Below the pieces are notes generated by a model. That model searched no databases. It was not told the origin of the DNA and was given only the letters and a program-made list of their open reading frames with translations. The position numbers were made by a program, and so were the translations under genes. Positions 17,741 through 26,371 of a DNA stretch of 64,000 bases are shown here, in pieces (position 1 is the stretch's first letter; every line of letters begins with the position of its first letter). The stretch is from the NCBI GenBank assembly GCA_023421135.1, contig JAEZUG010000072.1:1-64000 (forward strand), in the 5' to 3' direction. The DNA is from Candidatus Cloacimonadota bacterium. Its GTDB lineage: Bacteria > Cloacimonadota > Cloacimonadia > Cloacimonadales > Cloacimonadaceae.

Positions 17741-19150
17741 TCAATAATACAAATCCCGGCGGCCAGCTTTCATCTCAGCAAGCTTTTCGGTAACGGATTG
17801 ACGCATTGTCTCGTCCTGAATCTCAGCAAGTTCACGCTCTATCAATCTCAGGCCTGAGTCAAGAGTCTTTTGGGAAGAGAAGTCATAGAGATACTCGGCA
17901 AAAGTAAGAAGGGCGTTGGGTGTGCAGAATCTTTTCACAAATCCGGGAATGGCAAATTCCATGAAGTGTTCGCCAGTTCTTCCGGCTCTGTAGCAACTGG
18001 TGCAGAAAGAAGGAATATAGCCATGTTCTGCCAGTTCATAGATCACTTCATCCAGGCTGCGGGTATCACCCAGCACAAACTGGCTCTTCTTTTTGGAGAC
18101 TTCGTCTTTGTTGGAGTAATCTCCAACGCCTATGCTGCTTCCAGCATCGATCTGAGAGACGCCGTAGCGAAGCACTTCATTTCTGATGGCAATGGGTTCC
18201 CTGGCAGTCAGGATCATTCCGGTGTAAGGAACGGAGAGACGAATAGTGGCAACAAGATGCTTAAAATCCTCGTCCGAGACCTGATAAGGAGGATGATCGG
18301 CAAACTCCGTGCCATTGGCAGGCTCAATTCTGGGGAAGGAAATGGTATGTGGTCCCACTCCAAAGCGATCTTCCAGGTGGATAGTGTGATAGAGCAAGCC
18401 CATCACTTCAAACTTCCAGTCATACAGTCCCATTAATGCCCCAATGCCCAGATCATCTATCCCGGCTTGCATGGCACGATCGAGCCCATCCAAGCGCCAG
18501 AGGAAGCTGCTCTTGGGTCCGCTGGGATGCAGTCTCTTATAGGTCTCTTCATGGTAGGTTTCCTGGAATATCTGGTAGGTGCCAATTCCAACTGATTTGA
18601 CCGTACGGAAGCCTTCGATATCCAGCGGTGCAGCATTGATGTTTACCCGGCGAATCTCACCTTTTTTGTATTTGGTGTCATAGACAGTACGGACTGTCTC
18701 CGCGATGTAATCTGCACTGTACATAGGATGTTCGCCATAGACCATGATCAGGCGCTTATGTCCAGTCTCCACCAGAGCTTTGGTCTCGTCAATCAATTGC
18801 TGTTTGCTGAGGGTGGATCGCAGGCAATCTTGGTTAGATTGGCGGAATCCGCAATAGACACAGTCATTGATGCACTCGTTGCCCACATAAAGCGGGGCAA
18901 AGAGCACAATACGGTTTCCGTAGATGCGTTCTTTAAGCTCGTGAGCACCTTCGAGGATCATGTTTCTGGTCTCTGGATCGGTCACACTCAAGAGTGCTGC
19001 TGTTTCTATCGGATCCAGTCTCTGTTTGCTGAGAGACTTATCTATGATGTCTTTGATCTGAGACTTGGGGGCGTTTTGTGCAGCTTTGATCTGTTCAATA
19101 ATCGTCTCGGTGGGAATAAACGACTTGAGGCCTTCGGTGGAAATCTTCAT
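17741..19150 (-). CDS. hydG: [FeFe]-hydrogenase maturase HydG (radical SAM tyrosine lyase)
   Basis: HydG cleaves tyrosine to supply CO and cyanide for the diiron site of [FeFe]-hydrogenase. The radical SAM motif is C93-x3-C97-x2-C100, and the C-terminal cluster motif that separates HydG from ThiH-type relatives is present as CTSC followed 22 residues later by Cys. The 469-residue length is right. It lies 8 bases after a small hydrogenase regulator gene. The hydrogenase itself and HydE/HydF are not in this window. The gene implies hydrogen metabolism, in keeping with a fermentative anaerobe. Confidence 0.96.
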   Translation of the reverse strand: MKISTEGLKSFIPTETIIEQIKAAQNAPKSQIKDIIDKSLSKQRLDPIETAALLSVTDPETRNMILEGAHELKERIYGNRIVLFAPLYVGNECINDCVYCGFRQSNQDCLRSTLSKQQLIDETKALVETGHKRLIMVYGEHPMYSADYIAETVRTVYDTKYKKGEIRRVNINAAPLDIEGFRTVKSVGIGTYQIFQETYHEETYKRLHPSGPKSSFLWRLDGLDRAMQAGIDDLGIGALMGLYDWKFEVMGLLYHTIHLEDRFGVGPHTISFPRIEPANGTEFADHPPYQVSDEDFKHLVATIRLSVPYTGMILTAREPIAIRNEVLRYGVSQIDAGSSIGVGDYSNKDEVSKKKSQFVLGDTRSLDEVIYELAEHGYIPSFCTSCYRAGRTGEHFMEFAIPGFVKRFCTPNALLTFAEYLYDFSSQKTLDSGLRLIERELAEIQDETMRQSVTEKLAEMKAGRRDLYY

Positions 19151-19158
19151 CTTTTCTC

Positions 19159-19410
19159 CTAATCTATCTTCAATGTTATTGTCTTTACTTTCACGGATTT
19201 GATCTGGCCGAGTTTTCCGGAGAATGCACCCATCTCATCGAGGCTGAGCTCCATGATGAGAAAGATTACGGAGACATTTTTGTCGCGCATGGGGTAGCCT
19301 ACTCTTAGCAGAATGCTGGAGGCATAATCGTGCAGAAGCTCTGATACTGGCTGGAACGCTCTCTCGGGGTCGTTCACCACAATAGTGACAATGTGTCTTT
19401 TCTTATCCAT
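19159..19410 (-). CDS. TM1266-type iron-only hydrogenase system regulator
   Basis: I start this at ATG 19410, which has GAGGAG directly upstream; a longer open frame from 19485 runs through the leader and is unlikely. The 83-residue product begins MDKKRHIVTIVVND and shows the ACT/NikR-C-like ferredoxin fold pattern of the TM1266 family, which often sits with HydE/F/G maturases. It has no DNA-binding helix of its own. Function is by family and context: probably a small effector-binding regulator of hydrogenase genes. A structured leader precedes it. Confidence 0.82.
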   Translation of the reverse strand: MDKKRHIVTIVVNDPERAFQPVSELLHDYASSILLRVGYPMRDKNVSVIFLIMELSLDEMGAFSGKLGQIKSVKVKTITLKID

Positions 19411-19424
19411 ATCTCCTCGGGTGC

Positions 19425-19483
19425 GGGGGGATTCTTTGGATAAGAGGGTGAACTCTTTATCCCTTGATGGCAGATGATCCCCC
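19425..19483 (-). promoter_or_regulatory. Nested stem structure in the hydrogenase-regulator leader
   Basis: Two stems nest: an outer GGGGGAT (19426-19432) with ATCCCCC (19477-19483), and an inner GGATAAGAG (19438-19446) with CTCTTTATCC (19453-19462, one bulge). The structure ends about 15 bases before the start codon and could hold or release the ribosome site. No named riboswitch class was recognised. Confidence 0.45.
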
Positions 19484-19660
19484 ATCGCAGGTTTGATTCA
19501 AATTCTTTGGGTCTGGTAACCTGAACCCCTCTAAATCGCTAGAACTTAGCCTTTTATCAGGATCCTTAGTCTATCTTTAGATACTATAATAAACAGAGTG
19601 TATATCTGGCAAGCAATTTCTGAAGTATTTGCAGAATCAGGGATGCTTCACTTGCGCCAG

Positions 19661-20539
19661 CTACTTCAAAGCCGGGTTTATCCCCTCTACATAGAGCTCG
19701 ATAGCTTGAACGGCTTCAGCTAGCTCAGCGCCCGTGAAACCGCTGAAATCAGAGTATGATATGGTGCTCAGGTAGCTATGATAAATCCCCTGGGAGGCTG
19801 GTTTGTAGCTCCAGTGCCAGGGTTCATTTGAAAATCCGGTCCTTCCCGTCTCAGCTTTATCCGTGTAAGTCTGATAAAAGCCATAGCCTGCTGCATTGGC
19901 ACTGAGCCAATCCAGGATACGCTTTCCCTGCCCTCGGGTGAAGTATGCTGGCTCAAGATTGTTCAGATCAATCTCTGTGCCCCAGTGGTGACGAGAGATT
20001 CCCGGCATGGATACATACTGAAGCGCTTGTTGCATCAGGTGAATCTTCTCCTGTCTGCCCATCGCAGCCCGCCAACCCAATCTGTTGAGACGGCTTTCCC
20101 AGATGCTTTTCTGCCTGCTCCAGTTTCTGGCAGCCGAGAGGATTCTTAGCTCTATCCCATCTTCCAAAGCTGCAGCATACATATCTTTGAAAGCAAGATA
20201 GACGTCTTTGCGGATGGGCAGGCCTGCTGTTCCGTGTTTTGCTTCCAAAGTAGTAAAATCCTGATGGTGAGAGAAATCTGTCTTCCCCAAGAGAAAATCC
20301 TTGTCTGCTGCGACCGGACTACTTGCAGCTTCTGGAACTGAGCTGGGTGCAGAGGCTTGATTGTCTGCCACTGATAAGGATTCTGGCGAAGCATTATCCA
20401 TTGAGAGATTTGTTGCCTGCAGAGCAGTGCCATCGCACCTGCTGCAGAGGAGCCAGACGAGCCCCAGAGCCAGAAGAATCACCACCTGTATCAGTATAAT
20501 TCGGTTATATTTCTTTTGTGCCTTTAAGCGACGACGCAT
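19661..20539 (-). CDS. M15 family D-Ala-D-Ala carboxypeptidase (VanY-like)
   Basis: An N-terminal membrane helix (residues 13-32) anchors the protein, followed by an Ala/Ser/Pro-rich linker and a catalytic domain from about 100. Zinc ligands fit the M15B pattern: His184 and Asp191 in SRHHWGTEID, and His242 in EPWHW. The family trims D-alanine from peptidoglycan stems. The gene overlaps the end of tsaD by 35 bases and is the last of a long minus-strand run. Its ribosome site lies inside tsaD. Confidence 0.9.
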   Translation of the reverse strand: MRRRLKAQKKYNRIILIQVVILLALGLVWLLCSRCDGTALQATNLSMDNASPESLSVADNQASAPSSVPEAASSPVAADKDFLLGKTDFSHHQDFTTLEAKHGTAGLPIRKDVYLAFKDMYAAALEDGIELRILSAARNWSRQKSIWESRLNRLGWRAAMGRQEKIHLMQQALQYVSMPGISRHHWGTEIDLNNLEPAYFTRGQGKRILDWLSANAAGYGFYQTYTDKAETGRTGFSNEPWHWSYKPASQGIYHSYLSTISYSDFSGFTGAELAEAVQAIELYVEGINPALK

Positions 20540-21521
20540 TTATGCTCCAATCTGAAAAGATTTGTTTTCTATACTTGGGAATGGCTGCAGCAGCTACCAT
20601 GGCAGCATTGTCCATGCAAAGCTTCAGAGAAGGGAAATAGGCCTTGATGCCCAGCTTTCCTGTTTCCAGATGCATCTGTTTGGCAAGCTCGCTATTGGCT
20701 GCCACTCCTCCGGCGAGAACTATGGATTTGATCCCGTTTTGCCGTGCCCAGCGAACCGCTTTCTTTACCAGGGGCTCAACTATTGCTGCTTGGATGGAGG
20801 CTGCCAGATGCTCTCGGTTCTGCTCTATATATGCCTTATCGTGCTGGCTGAGATGAGTCAAAACTGATGTCTTCAGCCCGCTGTAACTGAAATTGAAATT
20901 ATCTTTCTGTTTGAGTGCCCGGGGAAACTCCACAAAGGCGGGATTACCGGTCTTGGCCAAGCGGTCGATTATCGGACCTCCCGGAAACCCCAAACCAAGA
21001 AGCTTGGCACACTTATCAAAAGTCTCTCCCGCTGCATCGTCCAAAGTCTTGCCCACGATCTCAAACTCTGTCTCTGTCCGAAAGTGTACCAGTTCTGTGT
21101 GCCCGCCTGAAACCACCAGAGCCAGAAATGGAGCACTTAGCTCAGGATGGTCGATGAAATTGGCAAAGATATGAGAGAGGAGATGATTGACAGTGATCAG
21201 AGGCAGCCCCAAGCTATAAGCCAACCCCTTGGCATAGGAGAGCCCCACAATGAGAGAACCAATCAGGCCGGGATTGATTGAGACGGCTATTGCGTTGATC
21301 TGATCCAGGGTAATACCTGCTTCTTTCAAAGCAGCCTGGCAGAGGTACATGATGTTTTTCATGTGAAGGCGGGAGGCGAGCTCCGGTAAAATGCCTCCAA
21401 ACTCCAGATGCTGAGGTTGGGAGGAGATGAGATTGACGTAAACCTTGTAGTCTGTGTCCAGAATGGCCACAGAGGTATCGTCACAAGAGCTTTCAAAAGC
21501 CAGGATGTATTCTTTGTTCAA
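20505..21521 (-). CDS. tsaD: tRNA N6-threonylcarbamoyladenosine synthase subunit TsaD
   Basis: TsaD transfers the threonylcarbamoyl group to A37 of ANN-decoding tRNAs. Motifs of the ASKHA fold are clear: FESSCDDTSVAI, the metal-binding VNHLLSHIFA, VVSGGHTEL, and GGVAANSEL. Length of 338 is standard. The start is TTG at 21521, overlapping the ybbR stop (TTGA), so translation is likely coupled. In the window it sits between a YbbR-domain gene and a peptidoglycan carboxypeptidase. Confidence 0.96.
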   Translation of the reverse strand: MNKEYILAFESSCDDTSVAILDTDYKVYVNLISSQPQHLEFGGILPELASRLHMKNIMYLCQAALKEAGITLDQINAIAVSINPGLIGSLIVGLSYAKGLAYSLGLPLITVNHLLSHIFANFIDHPELSAPFLALVVSGGHTELVHFRTETEFEIVGKTLDDAAGETFDKCAKLLGLGFPGGPIIDRLAKTGNPAFVEFPRALKQKDNFNFSYSGLKTSVLTHLSQHDKAYIEQNREHLAASIQAAIVEPLVKKAVRWARQNGIKSIVLAGGVAANSELAKQMHLETGKLGIKAYFPSLKLCMDNAAMVAAAAIPKYRKQIFSDWSINASSLKGTKEI

Positions 21522-22396
21522 TTGTTTACTCTAACCTTGTCTGGGGTAACATCAATAAGGGTGATACCCTCGGGAACCTGGATACTTACGGTGTAGAATC
21601 CCTGGGAATCTGCAGTAGGTGCGAGCATAGTTTGTATGCTGCTGCTTCGTAGGCTGTCCAGATCCTGGCGGTCTCCACTAAGCTTTACGGTAACTCGGGA
21701 AGGAAAGAATCTCTGCCCCGGGCGCTCAGGAAGAGTGACATTGTTCATCACCCTGGTAACTATCTGATTGGAGCTCACCAGAATTCTTACTTCTTCAACA
21801 TTAGTAGAGATATTGTTTGAAGGAATAGAGAGCTCGACCTTGAAACTGGCCTGACCCAAGTGTCTGCGACCCAAGTCCTCTGTATTGAGTGAGCGTATAT
21901 TGTCTATGATATGGGATGGGCCGGAGATATTCACGAACTCAGGAGACATCTGCAGGCTCTTACGGCTGAACTCCAGCCTCACCTGTTCATTTTCAAAGCT
22001 CAGGTTGATTGGCACTCTTTTCTCGCGTTTCGTTTCGGCAGAAATCCTGATATCTTCATTGCCCACAGGACCGATCATCACCAGATCAATATTATCCGGG
22101 ATATTAAGAGTGTAGTCCGAGATGGAAAGAATATCCTGCCCGGGGCGAATCTGGCTGGCATCGACAGATACCTTGAGATCGGTCATGATCAGCTTGAGTA
22201 TCTCTATGCCCTTGCCTTGCACCAAAAAAGGAATACTCTCAGGTTGCTCCTTGATGCTGAGGTTATCAGGATTGTTCAAGAGCACAATCGGAAGGTTGAC
22301 CACGGCTTTGTGTTCTGATACAAGCACCGATTGAAGCCATAGCAATACTGCAATAAACAAGGCCAGGATCTTGAGCCAGATCAGCTCTCTGCGCAA
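21518..22396 (-). CDS. YbbR-domain membrane protein (CdaR-like)
   Basis: A single N-terminal membrane helix (residues 8-24) is followed by repeated beta-rich YbbR-type units, with segments such as IPFLVQGKGIEIL and VNISGPSHIIDNI. In Firmicutes such a protein (CdaR) regulates the cyclic-di-AMP synthase CdaA, but no cdaA is in this window. The start is TTG at 22396 directly after the stop of the response regulator, with GGAGGAG in the end of that gene. Location of the domains outside the membrane is inferred. Confidence 0.85.
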   Translation of the reverse strand: MRRELIWLKILALFIAVLLWLQSVLVSEHKAVVNLPIVLLNNPDNLSIKEQPESIPFLVQGKGIEILKLIMTDLKVSVDASQIRPGQDILSISDYTLNIPDNIDLVMIGPVGNEDIRISAETKREKRVPINLSFENEQVRLEFSRKSLQMSPEFVNISGPSHIIDNIRSLNTEDLGRRHLGQASFKVELSIPSNNISTNVEEVRILVSSNQIVTRVMNNVTLPERPGQRFFPSRVTVKLSGDRQDLDSLRSSSIQTMLAPTADSQGFYTVSIQVPEGITLIDVTPDKVRVNN

Positions 22397-23812
22397 TTAC
22401 TCCTCCACGTAGTAAGCATTGATGCCCAGTTGCTTCATCTTCTTGTAGAGCGTGGTTCTCTCTATACCAATGGCCTGAGCTGTGGCACTGACACGCCAGT
22501 CATACTGCTCCAGATAATGAGTAATATAGTTCCTCTCAAAAGCAGCAATGCTCTCCCGGATACTGGTGATGGAGAGATACTTACTCAAAGGATCTTCACT
22601 GGTGTGAGTCTGATGTGTAAGCTTCATCTTGAGGTGTTTCAGAACCACATCATTGCTGATAAGCTTCTCATTGATAGTGATAAACTTACAGAAGTTCATC
22701 AATTCACGCACATTACCCGGCCAGGAGTACTTCAGCAGCTCATCCTGCAATACCGATAAATCTAGCTGATCATTAAAGTCATACTGCTGGGAGTAGTTTG
22801 TGAGCAAGTAACTCATTATCAGGATGATATCCGAACCTCTTTCCCTCAGAGGAGGAAGCTGAACCACATTCCCCTCTATCCTATAAAACAGGTCTTTACG
22901 TAACACATTGGGGTTTGATAGAGCATCAATCTCAGCATTGGAAGCAAAGATAAGACGGGTGTTTACCTTCTTCATCATGCCACCTACCACTTGAATCTCT
23001 TTGTTTTCAATGGCACGGAGGATCTTGGCTTGTGCCTGAAGTGAAAGATTTGTCACTTCATCCAGAAAGAGAAGCCCCTCACTACACTCTTCAAAGAAAC
23101 CCACTTTGTTGCGGTCGGCACTGGTGAAAGCTCCTTTGGTATGACCAAAGAGCTCACTCTCAATGATGGTCTCTGTCAGAGCACTACAGTTTACAGTGTG
23201 GAAGACCTTGCCGAATCTTCTGCTATTGATATAGTAGTAGCTTGCCGCCACTTCCTTACCAGTACCCGTCTCCCCCACCAGGAAGAGATCTTCATCCACT
23301 TCTGCCAGTTTGGCTATCTGCTCCCGTGCCTTCCTGATGGCAGGGCTCTCTCCGATGAAGGGAAAGCTGCGGGTGAATTGCTTCTTCAGGTTAATAAACT
23401 CTATCTGCAGACCAATATGATCTTCTTCCTGCCGTTTCAAAGACACGGCATTATCTATATGCAGCATCAACTGGTTGGTATTGAAGCTCGCACCCTTCTC
23501 AATGAAGTGATATGCACCCAGATCTCTGATCTCCTGCACCTGAGCAGTAGTAGCCTCACCGGAGATCACAATCACTTTGTAATTCAGATCCAGATTATCC
23601 CTCAGATAACGCAGCACCTGCAATCCATTCAAGGGACTTCCAATAAGATAGACATCCAGCAGGATCACATCCGGCTGAAACTTCCGGAGTTCATTGAAGA
23701 AGGCATCGCTGTTTGTAGTTTGAAGCACTTCATAACCCCTTCTTTGGATTATGGTTGCCACATTTGAGGATAATACAACATCATCTTCCAGAATAAGGAC
23801 TTTTCCTTTCAT
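22397..23812 (-). CDS. Sigma-54-dependent response regulator (NtrC/AtoC type)
   Basis: An N-terminal receiver domain (1-120; LEDD, the phospho-acceptor Asp in ILLDVYLIG, and a Lys in HFIEKG) leads to an AAA+ domain with Walker A GETGTGKE and LFLDEVTNL, and to a Fis-type C-terminal helix-turn-helix (ATAQAIGIERTTLYKKMKQL). The loop that contacts sigma-54, normally GAFTGA, reads GAFTSA here. No sensor kinase gene is adjacent. It lies 8 bases after the GH57 gene and directly before ybbR, so it may regulate or simply travel with the glycogen genes. Confidence 0.94.
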   Translation of the reverse strand: MKGKVLILEDDVVLSSNVATIIQRRGYEVLQTTNSDAFFNELRKFQPDVILLDVYLIGSPLNGLQVLRYLRDNLDLNYKVIVISGEATTAQVQEIRDLGAYHFIEKGASFNTNQLMLHIDNAVSLKRQEEDHIGLQIEFINLKKQFTRSFPFIGESPAIRKAREQIAKLAEVDEDLFLVGETGTGKEVAASYYYINSRRFGKVFHTVNCSALTETIIESELFGHTKGAFTSADRNKVGFFEECSEGLLFLDEVTNLSLQAQAKILRAIENKEIQVVGGMMKKVNTRLIFASNAEIDALSNPNVLRKDLFYRIEGNVVQLPPLRERGSDIILIMSYLLTNYSQQYDFNDQLDLSVLQDELLKYSWPGNVRELMNFCKFITINEKLISNDVVLKHLKMKLTHQTHTSEDPLSKYLSITSIRESIAAFERNYITHYLEQYDWRVSATAQAIGIERTTLYKKMKQLGINAYYVEE

Positions 23813-23820
23813 TGAAGCTC

Positions 23821-25017
23821 CTAATTAATGCGTTCTTCCAGATCAGCCAAGGCATTGATATAATAGATATAGGCTTGATCCGGGGAGTCGTAAGGTGAGA
23901 AGTATTTGTGCACGTCTCCATCTTGGAAGTATTTGGTGCACATATAATAGAAGTGATCACTGGTGGTGAGCATCCGGGCTGTTCGCAGCAGGTTCTCATC
24001 GCCCTTGTTCTTCACTTTCTGCAGCAGCTCATACATTGTCTCGATAGCATTCTTCTGCATATCATTCTCCAGCCAGGCCGAGAGGTCTCGCTCTTCATCC
24101 GCCCAGGAAACAGCCTCTGGGAAGGAAAGAGATTCCTGCTGGTAATTTGCCAGCTCGGAGGTTTGGCTGGGTGTAGCAAAGCCCAGATGAGCTCTCTTGA
24201 GTACTTCAGCCGGGAAATGCTTCATGAAGTCAAAAATGCCGGATTCTGCCCATTGGTGCTCTCCAAAGGTCTCATAATCCATAAAGAGATTGAGGAATTG
24301 ATTCCTGCCCTTCTTCTCTTCCAGAGTGAGGTGATCTATCCAATTGACAAATTTGTCCACAGTGAGGGGATACTCCGGCCAATCCCTGTTTGAGAACCGG
24401 AAGGCAATATCATCAGACAGCTTGTAATACTTCAAAAGCAGATTGATATCCTTGGAATAGTTCTTGTAGGCATAGAGCGGAGAACGCCAATCCAATATTC
24501 GATCCACACCCTCTGTGATGATGGTCTTGAATCCTTCTATCTCGAAGATCAGATCGGAAAGCTTGTCCTGATAGATCAGCTCCGTATTGCGGAAGGTCAC
24601 GGTGTCGAAACCAAACTCATCCTTTATCAACTTACGATGCATCATCACCTGATCCAAAAACTCATTTGTATCATACAGCAAAGCCAAAGAGTGGTAATAG
24701 GTCTCCCCTATCATCTCCACCGATCCGGTATCTGCCAAAGCTTTGAAGGAATCCAGCACCTCTGGACTGTAGAGTTTAAATTGCTCAATAGCAGTGCCTG
24801 TGATGGAATAGGATATCTTGAACTGACCCGGGAACTGCCGAATCAGCTCCAATAGCAGCTTGTTTGTGGGCAGATAGCATTTCTCTGCCACCTTCCTCAT
24901 TACCTGTGCATTGAGCTTCTCATCAAAGAGATCTGCACCAGTGCCAATATCAAACAGACTCATGTGCCGAAGCCGGTAGGGCTGGTGAACTTGAAAGTAA
25001 AAGACTATATTCAGCAT
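23821..25017 (-). CDS. Glycoside hydrolase family 57 alpha-glucan enzyme
   Basis: GH57 enzymes act on alpha-glucans as amylases, 4-alpha-glucanotransferases or branching enzymes. The N-terminal FYFQVHQPYRLRHMS (family region 1), the likely nucleophile Glu in FRNTELIY, and the acid Asp in DYETFGEHQW are present. The 398 residues lack a signal peptide, so it is cytoplasmic. It follows a GT4 transferase and a debranching enzyme in one operon, which points to glycogen breakdown or remodelling. The precise activity cannot be told from sequence. Confidence 0.92.
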   Translation of the reverse strand: MLNIVFYFQVHQPYRLRHMSLFDIGTGADLFDEKLNAQVMRKVAEKCYLPTNKLLLELIRQFPGQFKISYSITGTAIEQFKLYSPEVLDSFKALADTGSVEMIGETYYHSLALLYDTNEFLDQVMMHRKLIKDEFGFDTVTFRNTELIYQDKLSDLIFEIEGFKTIITEGVDRILDWRSPLYAYKNYSKDINLLLKYYKLSDDIAFRFSNRDWPEYPLTVDKFVNWIDHLTLEEKKGRNQFLNLFMDYETFGEHQWAESGIFDFMKHFPAEVLKRAHLGFATPSQTSELANYQQESLSFPEAVSWADEERDLSAWLENDMQKNAIETMYELLQKVKNKGDENLLRTARMLTTSDHFYYMCTKYFQDGDVHKYFSPYDSPDQAYIYYINALADLEERIN

Positions 25018-25027
25018 TTCAATCTCC

Positions 25028-26371
25028 TTATGTTTGCTGGCGCAGATATTGAGACAACAAAGATGAATAATGCTTCCGGATCAGCTCGGCAGATTCCTGC
25101 CATTGAATCCTATTCACCTCATTCTTGCCTTCCAGCCCCATCTTGAGACAGGCATTGGGATTATCTATGAGATGGTTGATGGTATCTGCCATCAAATCCA
25201 CATCCCAATAATCTACTTTAAAGGCATGATTCACCACTTCAGCCACACCGGACTGCTTGGAAATAATCGCCGTCACCCCATAGGCCATGGCTTCCAGAGG
25301 AGCTATCCCAAAAGGCTCGGATACTGAAGGCAAGACATAGATATCTGAAGCTCTGAGCATCCGTTCCACTTGCTTTCTATTCAGGAACCCGGTAAAAAGG
25401 AACCGATTTTTCATCTTCAACGAAGCAGAGCGTCGCAGTAGCTTACGCGCCATATCTCCGGTTCCCGCCATGATAAACCTGGCATCTGGATTCTGTTTCA
25501 AGACCCGCTCTGCCACTTCCAGAAAGTAATCTGGTCCCTTCTGAATCGTAATCCTGCCCAAGAACAGAACCGTGGTACCCTTGAAAATCCTGTGCCGGCT
25601 AAAGACAGCATCCTCAGACAGGGAAAAGGCATTGTGTACTATCCTGATCTTGGCTGTATCTATCCGATAGCGGGACATGATCATCTGCGCTGTGTATTGC
25701 GATACAGCTACCACCATATCTGAATACATCATGCCGGCATGTTCAATCTTGTGAATCCTTTCATCACCGGGGCCACCGGCTCTATCGAACTCCGTGGCAT
25801 GAATATGCACCATCAGAGGTTTGCCGGAAAGCTTCTTGCTCAGCATTCCCGCAGGATAGCAGAGCCAATCGTGGGCATGAATCAGATCGTAGGAAAGCTC
25901 TTTGCTGAACTTCTCTGCCCGAACGGTGAATTCCTGCACTTTCTTGATCAGATCTTCATCGCCCACCAGGTTGGATGTCATCTCTTCAAAGAGCTCATGT
26001 TCAGCCATCCCGGTTTCGATGGACTCCACATATTCTCTGCGTGTAATATATTCCATATACTCCCTCAGTTCAGCTAGCTGAAGATAAGTCTCCGGATGAT
26101 TACTCACTCCCAGATATTCCAGCTTTTCCTGCATGCTGCTGAATTTCTGGTTCACAAACTCCGTCTGTTTCACCGGATCAACATATACCACAGGCAGAGT
26201 ATCCGCATCGCTTTCCTGGCGCATGGGGAAATAGACCATCTCTTTGGTCGGTAGCACCAGATTAATTTTAATCCCCAATGCCAGCAGAGCTTTGACCATC
26301 CCATAGCAAGCCATAGCCAGGCCACCGGAGATCAGAGGCGGATATTCCCAAGAATACATCAGGATTTTCAT
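25028..26371 (-). CDS. GT4 family glycosyltransferase, glycogen-synthase-like
   Basis: Two Rossmann-type halves are visible. The first begins MKILMYSWEYPPLISGGLA, as in glycogen/starch synthases and related GT4 enzymes. The second carries FLGRITIQKGPDYF and the nucleotide-sugar motif EPFGIAPLEAMAYG. At 447 residues it matches GT4 synthases that use ADP- or UDP-glucose. It overlaps the debranching enzyme stop by four bases and precedes the GH57 gene. Context suggests glycogen or maltose-1-phosphate synthesis; the donor and acceptor are unknown. Confidence 0.9.
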   Translation of the reverse strand: MKILMYSWEYPPLISGGLAMACYGMVKALLALGIKINLVLPTKEMVYFPMRQESDADTLPVVYVDPVKQTEFVNQKFSSMQEKLEYLGVSNHPETYLQLAELREYMEYITRREYVESIETGMAEHELFEEMTSNLVGDEDLIKKVQEFTVRAEKFSKELSYDLIHAHDWLCYPAGMLSKKLSGKPLMVHIHATEFDRAGGPGDERIHKIEHAGMMYSDMVVAVSQYTAQMIMSRYRIDTAKIRIVHNAFSLSEDAVFSRHRIFKGTTVLFLGRITIQKGPDYFLEVAERVLKQNPDARFIMAGTGDMARKLLRRSASLKMKNRFLFTGFLNRKQVERMLRASDIYVLPSVSEPFGIAPLEAMAYGVTAIISKQSGVAEVVNHAFKVDYWDVDLMADTINHLIDNPNACLKMGLEGKNEVNRIQWQESAELIRKHYSSLLSQYLRQQT

